Origin: Oscillatoria acuminata PCC 6304
GTDB taxonomy: Bacteria; Cyanobacteriota; Cyanobacteriia; Cyanobacteriales; Laspinemataceae
NCBI RefSeq assembly: GCF_000317105.1
Contig: NC_019693.1
Coordinates: 1,674,001-1,738,000 of the forward strand
Length of the DNA stretch: 64,000 bases
Direction of reading: 5' to 3'
Shown here: in pieces, positions 58,054 through 64,000 of the stretch
Position numbering within the stretch: position 1 is the stretch's first letter
Layout of the letters: every line of letters begins with the position of its first letter
Position numbers and translations under genes: made by a program
The notes under the pieces: generated by a model
Told to the model about the DNA's origin: nothing
Database searches by the model: none
Seen by the model: the letters and a program-made list of their open reading frames with translations, nothing else

Positions 58054-58794
58054 ATGAGCAGCACCACAATAAATAATATGAAGAAAATTCTCGGTATAAG
58101 TGCCGCCGTATCATTAGGCGCAACGGTACTTCCCGCGACTTCGATCGCTGCCCCAGAGGGTGCGTCTCTTGACATCGCCCAAGCTCAACCCGCGCAAGCC
58201 GCACCAGCGTGCCGCGAAGTGGAGGCAGAACCCGGTTTAAACGTTCGCGCCCAGCCCTGGGGAGAGGTGATCGGAAGTGTGGGAACTAACGAATATGTCT
58301 ATCTGCAAAACCCTGCCCCTCAAGATCAGGATTGGGTACAAATTCAATCCCCAATGAATGGCTATGTAGCAGCTAACTATCTTAGCTACTGTACAGGAGC
58401 AGCAGCTCAACAGCAACCTCTAACTGGAGTTGACCCACAAGGACCGATTAGTCAACAACCGGGTCAGATGCAACCAGGTCAGATGCAACCGGGTCAGATG
58501 CAACCGGGTCAGATGCAACCGGGTCAGATGCAACCGGGTCAGATGCAACCGGGTCAGATGCAACCGGGTCAGATGCAACCGGGTCAGATGACAGGTGAGA
58601 GTTGCCGTGCAATCAGTGCTGATGCTGGATTGAACGTGCGATCGCAACCCGAGGTGGGTAGTGAAGTCATCACCACCTTGCCTGATACCACCCAGGTGCA
58701 AATTCAAAATCGGGGTGAAGATGGATGGGTGCCGATTTCAGAACCGACTCCTGGGTATGTTGCCGCCGAAAATCTCATGATGTGTGGTCAGTAG
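58054..58794 (+). CDS. Secreted protein with two SH3-like domains and a GQMQP repeat linker
   Basis: 246 residues from ATG at 58054 (MSSTTINNMKKILGIS), with AAAGGAG 8 nt upstream. A signal peptide (KKILGISAAVSLGATVLPATSIAA) is followed by two bacterial SH3-like domains (~50-110, CREVEAEPGLNVRAQPWGEVIG; ~180-245, CRAISADAGLNVRSQPEVGSEV), each with a closing Cys. They are joined by nine QPGQM pentapeptides. Probably periplasmic, cell-wall- or protein-binding. A terminator follows. Confidence 0.85.
   Translation: MSSTTINNMKKILGISAAVSLGATVLPATSIAAPEGASLDIAQAQPAQAAPACREVEAEPGLNVRAQPWGEVIGSVGTNEYVYLQNPAPQDQDWVQIQSPMNGYVAANYLSYCTGAAAQQQPLTGVDPQGPISQQPGQMQPGQMQPGQMQPGQMQPGQMQPGQMQPGQMQPGQMQPGQMTGESCRAISADAGLNVRSQPEVGSEVITTLPDTTQVQIQNRGEDGWVPISEPTPGYVAAENLMMCGQ
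58456..58590 (+). repeat. Nine tandem 15-bp units inside the SH3 protein gene
   Basis: CAACCGGGTCAGATG repeated nine times (135 bp) with a single base variant (CAACCAGG) in the second unit. In frame, encodes QPGQM x9. Copy number changes would keep the frame. Confidence 0.95.
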
Positions 58795-58888
58795 AGTATC
58801 AAGGTTAAGAGTCCTGACTCTATCTAACTCCACTGCGGGAAAGGACGGGTATAACTCCCAAATGTTATCCCCTCCTTTCCCCACCAGA

Positions 58889-58915
58889 AGGGTCCGGCGA
58901 TGCCGGACCCTTTTT
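58889..58915 (+). terminator. Rho-independent terminator of the SH3 protein gene
   Basis: Stem GGGTCCGGC / GCCGGACCC with loop GAT followed by TTTTT, 95 bp after the stop codon. The remainder of the 333-bp gap (58795-59127) shows no gene. Confidence 0.88.
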
Positions 58916-59127
58916 GATGTCGATCCTCTCGCGATCGCCTCAAAGCAAAATGCCCCTTTCTGTTTCCAGAAGGGGGTAATTTGCCGTAATTGCAAAGGGC
59001 TTTCAACAAAGGGCCAAAAACCCGTTTCTTGCCCTGGAAAGCTCAAACAAGACCCGCATCCTAGTCCAGAAGGAGCAAACCGCCTACTATAGTTAAGAAC
59101 CATTAAGCAAATCTGAACCTAAACCTT

Positions 59128-60054
59128 ATGAAAATTGCGATCGCCGGTGCAACAGGATTCGTTGGCAGTCGATTAGTAGAGAAACTCCAACAAGCAGGTG
59201 ATCAAGTCTTGATATTAACCCGCAATCCGACCAAAGCCAAGCGCGTCTTTCCCGATGCCGCCTTTCCCAACTTAGAAATCATTGCCTATACCCCCACCGA
59301 ATCCGGTCCCTGGCAACAAGCACTCAGCGGATGTGATGGGGTGGTGAATCTCGCCGGTGCTCCCATCGCGGACGAACGCTGGACCCCGGAACGCAAACAG
59401 GAGATTCTCAACAGTCGCAAATTGGGAACCCGCAAAATTGTCGAGGCGATCGCCACTGCCAATCCCAAACCCTCCGTCCTCGTCAATGCTTCCGCCATTG
59501 GATATTACGGGACCAGCGAAACCGCCACCTTTGACGAAACCAGCGCCTCGGGTAACGATTTTCTCGCCCAAGTCTGTCAGGAGTGGGAAAACGAAGCACA
59601 GCAGGTCAAGCAATCCGGGACCCGCTTGGCAATTATTCGTAGCGGCATCGTCGTCGGCAACGGAGGGGCGATCGCCAAAATGCTCACCCCCTTTCGACTC
59701 CTCGCCGGAGGCCCCCTAGGCAGCGGCCATCAATGGTTTTCCTGGATTCATCGCGAAGACCTAGTAACCCTGATTCTCTTGGCCTTACACAGGTCCGATA
59801 TCCAAGGCATCCTCAACGGCACCGCCCCCAACCCCGTCCGCATGAACGAATTATGTCACATTCTCGGACAAGTTCTCCATCGTCCCTCCTGGTTACCCGT
59901 CCCGGATTTTGCCCTCCAGCTAATCCTCGGTGAAGCGGCACAAGTCGTCCTAGAAGGACAACAAGTGTTACCCAAACGCCCCCTAGAATACGGCTTCGAG
60001 TACCGCTATCCCACAGTCAAACCCGCCCTAGAAGAAGTGGTATCTCACGGGTAA
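59128..60054 (+). CDS. TIGR01777-family NAD(P)-dependent epimerase-like protein
   Basis: 308 residues. Extended SDR fold: MKIAIAGATGFVGSRLVEKL (GxxGxxG), VVNLAGAPIADERWTPERK, ASAIGYYG with the SDR Tyr, and SWIHREDLV. DUF1731 at the C-terminus (VPDFALQLILGEAAQVVLEGQQVLPKRPLEYGFEYRYP) completes the SulA/SDR39U1 architecture. Chemical reaction unknown; plant and cyanobacterial members are linked to plastid or thylakoid biology only loosely. Confidence 0.92.
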   Translation: MKIAIAGATGFVGSRLVEKLQQAGDQVLILTRNPTKAKRVFPDAAFPNLEIIAYTPTESGPWQQALSGCDGVVNLAGAPIADERWTPERKQEILNSRKLGTRKIVEAIATANPKPSVLVNASAIGYYGTSETATFDETSASGNDFLAQVCQEWENEAQQVKQSGTRLAIIRSGIVVGNGGAIAKMLTPFRLLAGGPLGSGHQWFSWIHREDLVTLILLALHRSDIQGILNGTAPNPVRMNELCHILGQVLHRPSWLPVPDFALQLILGEAAQVVLEGQQVLPKRPLEYGFEYRYPTVKPALEEVVSHG

Positions 60055-60141
60055 CAGGAAGCACAAGAATAAAATCTAAAATTCTTCCCCAGTTCGTAGT
60101 AACGACTTCAGTCGTTATCCCCAGTTCGTAGTAACGACTTC

Positions 60142-60263
60142 ATACCAAATCCGGGTATGAAAAGTCGTTTTTATGGAGTAGCCTGCGTAGGCAGGCTTTG
60201 TCTGTATAGCCCCAGGCTTGAGCCTGCGGGTTTTTACAGACCTTTGACAACCGGACTCCGTAT
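60142..60263. repeat. Interspersed two-hairpin repeat, family A, copy 4
   Basis: Clean copy with imperfect terminal inverted repeats ATACCAAATCCGG ... CCGGACTCCGTAT and internal hairpins GCCTGCGTAGGCAGGC and CCCCAGGCTTGAGCCTG. It is inserted in a tract of repeated GTTCGTAGTAACGACTTCA units (60087-60141), which resumes after it (TCAGTCGTTATCCCC at 60263). Confidence 0.8.
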
Positions 60264-60292
60264 CAGTCGTTATCCCCGGTTCGTAGTAACGG

Positions 60293-60397
60293 TCAGGACT
60301 TACGCAGATTTTGAGAATCTACCCTAAAATGTAGAGGCGATTCGCGTTCTCGCCTCTACATTGAGGGTTTAATGTTTAAAGAGTGCGTAAGTCCTGA
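60293..60397. repeat. Small element with 14-bp perfect terminal inverted repeats (family C)
   Basis: 105 bp bounded by TCAGGACTTACGCA (60293-60306) and TGCGTAAGTCCTGA (60384-60397), with an inner stem TGTAGAGGCGA / CGCCTCTACA. MITE-like. A partial relative follows family B at 57188-57262, and GTAAGTCCTG is seen again at 61110. Confidence 0.7.
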
Positions 60398-60418
60398 AAC
60401 TGTAAAAGGTAACGACCC

Positions 60419-61003
60419 ATGATTGTGGCAAAAGGTAACACCCCACAGCTTACCCCCGAAGAATACTTTGCCTGGGAAGAACAGCAGCTAGAAAAACATG
60501 AATTGATTGACGGTCAAGTTTATGCCATGACTGGCGGTAGCGTTAATCATAGCCGCATTGCCATTCGATTGACGACGATGTTTGATACCCATTTAGACGT
60601 GAATCGTTGCATCATAGGGAACTCAGACTTGAGAGTTAATATTGTTGACACCCATAACTATATCTATCCAGATGCCAGCGTCACCTGTGACGATCGCGAT
60701 CGAACCACCTCCCAATACATCACCTATCCCTGTCTCATTGTGGAAGTCCTCTCCAATACCACCGAAGCCTACGACAGAGGGGGCAAATTCCGAATGTATC
60801 GCCAAAACCCCGCCCTCATCGATTACCTATTAGTCAGTTCCACCCGCATCGAAATGGATTTATATCACAAAAACGACGCAGGCGATTGGTTGATTATCAA
60901 TTACAAAGCAGGGGACAGAATCGAACTCAAAAGCATTAACTTAAGTTTTCCGATTGAACAAGTCTATCGCGGTCTTGATCTAACCCTAGAAACCCAAACT
61001 TGA
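60419..61003 (+). CDS. Uma2-family (DUF820) putative restriction endonuclease
   Basis: 194 residues. PD-(D/E)XK-like Uma2 pattern: TPEEYFAWEEQQLEKHELIDGQVYAMTGG, YIYPDASVTCDD (catalytic Asp) and PCLIVEVLSNTTEAYDRGGKFRMY (ExL/K-like). Very frequent, multi-copy family in cyanobacteria; the true substrate is unknown. A 23-codon frame (61013-61084, MTLNELTPRI) follows and looks like the truncated start of another gene. Confidence 0.9.
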   Translation: MIVAKGNTPQLTPEEYFAWEEQQLEKHELIDGQVYAMTGGSVNHSRIAIRLTTMFDTHLDVNRCIIGNSDLRVNIVDTHNYIYPDASVTCDDRDRTTSQYITYPCLIVEVLSNTTEAYDRGGKFRMYRQNPALIDYLLVSSTRIEMDLYHKNDAGDWLIINYKAGDRIELKSINLSFPIEQVYRGLDLTLETQT

Positions 61004-61012
61004 GATCAAACG

Positions 61013-61084
61013 ATGACCCTCAACGAACTAACCCCACGCATCCGGGAACAGATCACAGTCAGAACTGAGGTATTACCCCTATAG
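61013..61084 (+). pseudogene. Truncated small open frame, possible gene remnant
   Basis: 23 codons, MTLNELTPRIREQITVRTEV then PL and stop, 9 bp after the Uma2 gene. Amphipathic and protein-like, but too short to assign. The following 61085-61327 is non-coding with a degenerate CCCTCACCCCCAACCC-type hairpin. Confidence 0.3.
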
Positions 61085-61327
61085 TAGGGTTGCCTAGGAA
61101 AATATTCGTAAGTCCTGCTAGAATAAAATTAGCCATTAGTTTCCATTTCGCCTAATCCGTGAGCTATAGCAATTCTTGCAGCAGTTGTGTAATAAGCCCT
61201 CACCCCCAACCCTTCGCCTTTAAAAGGGAGAGAAACTCGGGGTGAGGGTATGAATCATTTAGGATTGCTATAATATGATGGCATTTATTAGCAAATATGA
61301 AATCTAGCAAAGCAAAATATTCAAAAA

Positions 61328-61567
61328 ATGCTTACTCTAAAACCTGTTGATGTGGGTACTAAAATCAAGGCAAAATCTATGGAAAAAGTCATTCACAAAA
61401 CAACGAAAAAAGAACAAACTAGCGACTTTCAATACTGGCAAAACCAGCCCCCCCTTAAACGTCTCGAAGCCCTAGAACAAATCCGTCGAGAATACCATCA
61501 ATATAAATACCATGCTGAACCCAGATTTCAAAGAGTTTATACAGTTGTTAAACGCCAATCAAGTTAA
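61328..61567 (+). CDS. Small protein upstream of nucleotidyltransferase (putative TA partner)
   Basis: 79 residues, basic, ending RLEALEQIRREYHQYKYHAEPRFQRVYTVVKRQ, a motif I associate with short cyanobacterial proteins encoded just upstream of DUF6036-type nucleotidyltransferases. It overlaps the start of that gene (ATG at 61512) by 56 bp in another frame, showing coupling. The role is likely to be antitoxin or accessory; unproven. Confidence 0.65.
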   Translation: MLTLKPVDVGTKIKAKSMEKVIHKTTKKEQTSDFQYWQNQPPLKRLEALEQIRREYHQYKYHAEPRFQRVYTVVKRQSS

Positions 61568-62150
61568 CTATCTGATTATTGGGGGTTATGCCGTAGCCCT
61601 GTCAAGGTGGTAAATTTAATGACCCCAAATCCTTATTTCTTGGACAGGCGATCACTCTCGCGCCCCTACAAGAGGTAAATTTAATGACGAAAAATCAGGG
61701 TTTCTTGTAGGGGCGTATTGCATACGCCCTCTTTTGGGCGTATGCAATACGCCCCTACAATCTACACACCTTGACAGGGCTAGGGGTTATGCCGTTGCTA
61801 TTCATGGACACCCTCGCTACACCAAAGATATAGATATTTGGATAGAAATGTCATCAGAAAATGCCGATAAAATCATAACTGCCCTTGAGCAATTCGGCTT
61901 TGGCAGCCTGGGCTTATCTGCCCAAGACTTTCAAACCCCTGACCAAATTATTCAACTGGGTTATCCTCCCAATCGCATTGATCTCATTACCACCCCTGAC
62001 GGCATTGATTTTGAAACCTGCTATCGTTCAAAAACCGAGGTGATTGTTGATGATATTCCGGTTCAATTTATCGATCTGGACAATTTAAAAAGAAATAAAA
62101 AAGCATCGGGCAGACTGCAAGATCTAGCCGATCTAGAAAATCTGGAATAA
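61512..62150 (+). pseudogene. DUF6036-type nucleotidyltransferase interrupted by a MITE-like element
   Basis: Reads MLNPDFKEFIQLLNANQVNY then LIIGGYAVA, runs into inserted DNA and stops at 61613. It resumes at 61796 with IHGHPRYTKDIDIWIEMSS and continues to DLADLENLE. Removing 61595-61795 restores a continuous 145-residue protein with the nucleotidyltransferase core GGYAV...KDIDIW. Such proteins are often toxins of AbiEii/MNT-like systems. Inactive as it stands. Confidence 0.85.
61597..61779. mobile_element. 183-bp MITE-like insertion
   Basis: Perfect 13-bp terminal inverted repeats CCCTGTCAAGGTG / CACCTTGACAGGG. Inner palindrome GGGGCGTATTGCATACGCCC and its complement around TTTT, and a repeated GGTAAATTTAATGA. 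Flanked by a direct repeat of GGGGTTATGCCGT (61582-61594 and 61783-61795) from the disrupted gene. It encodes nothing. Confidence 0.85.
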
Positions 62151-62426
62151 TGCCGTATTACGATGCTGTAGAAACCATTATTGAGGGAGTCAAGGATACC
62201 GCTAAAACGGCTATATCTGGCATACCATTGACTCAGCCAAAACCCTCACCTCTTTCTCCCCAACTCCCACCCCTTCATCTAGCCCGATCGCCCTTACTCC
62301 AGGGCAAACATTCCTATAACCCCCAACAAAGAGTTATTTTTCCCCAAAAAAATGTGGCTGTACCTGAATTCAGGACAGCCGCCCAAGCTTATTCTGTGTA
62401 GAATGTGAAGTTTTTTTAACTTCCAA

Positions 62427-62618
62427 CTAATCTAGGGCGTCCCCTAATTCGGGGTCCGCTTCCAAATTATCCGGATCAACATAGTGACAGGAATTTTCGA
62501 CGCAAATCAGCGCCCAACCAGAATCTTCAATCCCCATCAACTTATAAGAGGCTTCTTGAACGAAAAATCCTTTATGATTACGGGTCTCGGGTTTGACAGT
62601 AACGTTATCCATAGTCAT
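62427..62618 (-). CDS. Small hypothetical protein
   Basis: 63 residues, acidic (ending DPDNLEADPELGDALD). Preceded by AAGGAG 11 nt upstream of the ATG at 62618, which supports it as a real gene. Contains one Cys pair region (LICVENSCHYVD). No family recognised. Confidence 0.6.
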   Translation of the reverse strand: MTMDNVTVKPETRNHKGFFVQEASYKLMGIEDSGWALICVENSCHYVDPDNLEADPELGDALD

Positions 62619-63160
62619 TTCTACTCAACTCCTTGTTTAAAATGCAGATTTGCGATTACCCTCTTGCTAAAGGTTTATCGCTAAGTTCATCAAATCTTAT
62701 CATTAAAATAACCTTTTTTTTATTAAGTTTTTCAAAAAAATATGAACAAATATAAATACTTACGGTATTCAGGGTTGGTATGACTTGAGGTACTGTACCC
62801 CAACCCCAGGATATAGAACAAAAATGCGAGACAGAAGTAACATTTCCGTTCCAGTCTGGGCCAGTCGCCGGGGCTTCTGGGAAATCTTAAAACATTGTTA
62901 AAACTTGAATGAGAATGCTCCAGGGGCTGGACCCATCAAGGGTTGTCACCCGTTCTTGGGTTCACGGCCTTCCCAGGAGTGGTCCTCAATTTGTCCGGAG
63001 AAAATTGCCCTGGGAATGAGTCGGAAGGCGGTGGAGTCGGGAACGCTCCAGAGTGGGAACTATTGGAGTCATATCCGTGATCACGGACTTGAGTCACAAG
63101 ACTATCATTTCATGTTAAACCTTAAATTAAGATCGTGCAGGAGAGGGGATGCCGTAACCG
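62619..63160. other. 542-bp intergenic region
   Basis: AT-rich first half, then 62880-63130 of ordinary composition without a supported gene; the 98-codon forward frame 62905-63201 has no recognisable content and overlaps the COP23 start. Promoters of the flanking genes lie here. Confidence 0.3.
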
Positions 63161-63814
63161 ATGAAGAGGCCATTATTAACAGCAGTAATCCGAAGGAATA
63201 AGGTCGGGGCGATCGCACCGTTGCAAACCCTGACCACTCAAGTATTAATACCTGTAATCCGAGGGAGTCAAGTTGGGGCGATCGCCCTCTTGCAGACCCT
63301 GACTGCGACCCTAACCCTCGCACAACCTCAACCCCCGGTAGAAACCACGAGCTTTTTCTGTGGGACCGTTGAAGGAATTCCCGCCACAATGGCGCGTACC
63401 CCTAACGGGGAAATGCCGATGGTGATTTGGGATAGAAATACCCTCAAAGATCCTAATAGTAACCCTCAACAGCAGTGTGAGGAAGTCTCCACGCGCTTTC
63501 AAACCTACTATGACAACGGAACCCTTAACTATATCACCAGTGGGATTATGAACGGCCAACTGGTCGCCTGTGTTGCAGAAGGAGAAAATGAACCCTGTAG
63601 CGGGATGTTGTTTCCCCTCAGCGGTGGCAGCAATCCCCGAGGAATGTTGCAACGGATGTTCCGAATTCGGGTGGCATCCGCCGGACCGATCGCCGAAACG
63701 ACCGATCGCCTGTACATCAGCTTTGATAAGTATTTAAACGGGGAATATCCCCAACTTCCAAGGGGAAGTCGGACTCCCCCAGTGCCTCGTCGAGACGTTC
63801 CCCAATCAAGGTAA
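63161..63814 (+). CDS. COP23-domain protein
   Basis: 217 residues from ATG at 63161. N-terminal ~50 residues are basic, then hydrophobic (a likely signal, with GAIALLQTLTATLTLAQ). The COP23 domain follows: TTSFFCGTVEGIPATMART, VIWDRNT, CEEVSTRFQTYYDNGTLNYITSGIMNGQLVACVA, with conserved Cys residues. Predicted to be exported; function unknown. Immediately followed by a trypsin-like protease, a pairing that recurs in cyanobacteria. Confidence 0.88.
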   Translation: MKRPLLTAVIRRNKVGAIAPLQTLTTQVLIPVIRGSQVGAIALLQTLTATLTLAQPQPPVETTSFFCGTVEGIPATMARTPNGEMPMVIWDRNTLKDPNSNPQQQCEEVSTRFQTYYDNGTLNYITSGIMNGQLVACVAEGENEPCSGMLFPLSGGSNPRGMLQRMFRIRVASAGPIAETTDRLYISFDKYLNGEYPQLPRGSRTPPVPRRDVPQSR

Positions 63815-63820
63815 AACACA

Positions 63821-64000
63821 ATGAAATGGTCTAGGACGGGACTATCAGCGGCAATCCTGGGGGTAGGGGCGGTAATTTTAGTAGCAAAAGCTCCCATTTC
63901 CCTCCCTCAAACCCAGGGAATCGAAGAACAGGCGATCTCGGCAATGGGTCGCGAGGTTTCGGTGGTGATTAATGGCCAAAATCCTGGTTCTGGGGTGATT
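63821..64000 (+). CDS. Trypsin-like serine protease, 5' end (window-truncated)
   Basis: First 60 codons only. A signal/anchor segment (GLSAAILGVGAVILVAKAPISL) is followed by the start of a protease domain, ISAMGREVSVVINGQNPGSGVI, the usual entry of HhoA/trypsin_2-type proteases. It starts 6 bp after the COP23 gene, so the two are cotranslated. Catalytic residues lie beyond the window. Confidence 0.7.
   Translation, partial: MKWSRTGLSAAILGVGAVILVAKAPISLPQTQGIEEQAISAMGREVSVVINGQNPGSGVI

Noticed and set aside
58420-58707. Reverse-strand frame with LTRLH repeats
   Set aside because: Shadow of the forward QPGQM repeat tract.
62150-62401. 83-codon forward frame after the broken nucleotidyltransferase
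   Set aside because: Pro/Gln-rich with no family resemblance; it might be translated by coupling but the evidence is too weak to list as a gene.

Overview
The window reads as chromosome of a filamentous, Oscillatoriales-type cyanobacterium. The HIP1 octamer GCGATCGC and its core recur throughout. There is a magnesium chelatase H subunit, and the set of RNase J beside DapA, Rcp1-type signalling, DUF2382/PRC-barrel and COP23 proteins, Uma2 nucleases and small interspersed hairpin elements is typical of that group. Genus and species are not established here; resemblance to Laspinema or Oscillatoria acuminata-like genomes is only an impression. No tRNA, rRNA, CRISPR array or prophage was recognised.

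Layout. 0-3.5 kb: 3' end of dapA, rnj and a secreted hypothetical protein. 3.5-5.7 kb: an AT-rich accessory patch with a DUF3578-HNH (McrB-N-like) nuclease, a nonsense-mutated HicB-like antitoxin and a 4-bp-overlapping pair that includes a PIN-domain protein. 5.7-9.7 kb: chlH. 10-16 kb: a repeat/Ca-binding-like exoprotein, an ankyrin protein, two glycosyltransferase-type genes and a frameshifted ankyrin remnant. 16.3-17.6 kb: an LpxB-like gene. 17.7-25.1 kb: the most interesting block. An Rpn-family nuclease contains a strong internal ribosome binding site and ATG, and two free-standing copies of its C-terminal module follow it. Next comes a three-gene CHAT-TPR / small protein / coiled-coil membrane protein locus that resembles a CATRA conflict system. 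25.4-30 kb: trmB, a purine-type permease and two DUF2382 proteins. 30.4-34.9 kb: one 930-residue response regulator/diguanylate cyclase gene split by a 1,742-bp IS with a CTAG target duplication. 36-44 kb: an atpC-like gene without atpB beside it, an EamA transporter, ligA, a FtsX-type ABC exporter pair and ribBA. 44.4-51.3 kb: a two-component cluster (multi-PAS kinase, Rcp1-like regulator, hybrid kinase). 51.7-58.8 kb: TPR-methyltransferase, aspartate aminotransferase, class I aldolase, a ribosome-hibernation/cold-shock fusion, a YflT-like stress protein and an SH3 protein with a 15-bp repeat tract. 59-64 kb: a TIGR01777 epimerase, a Uma2 nuclease, a nucleotidyltransferase gene broken by a 183-bp MITE-like element, a COP23 protein and the start of a serine protease.

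How it fits together. Housekeeping genes (lysine synthesis, RNA turnover, chlorophyll, riboflavin, DNA ligation, carbon and amino-acid metabolism) alternate with accessory conflict genes and sensory genes. Intergenic gaps carry at least three families of small palindromic repeats. Several genes are visibly decaying or interrupted, which points to active small-element mobility. All functional names come from sequence motifs remembered from known families; no database search was run.
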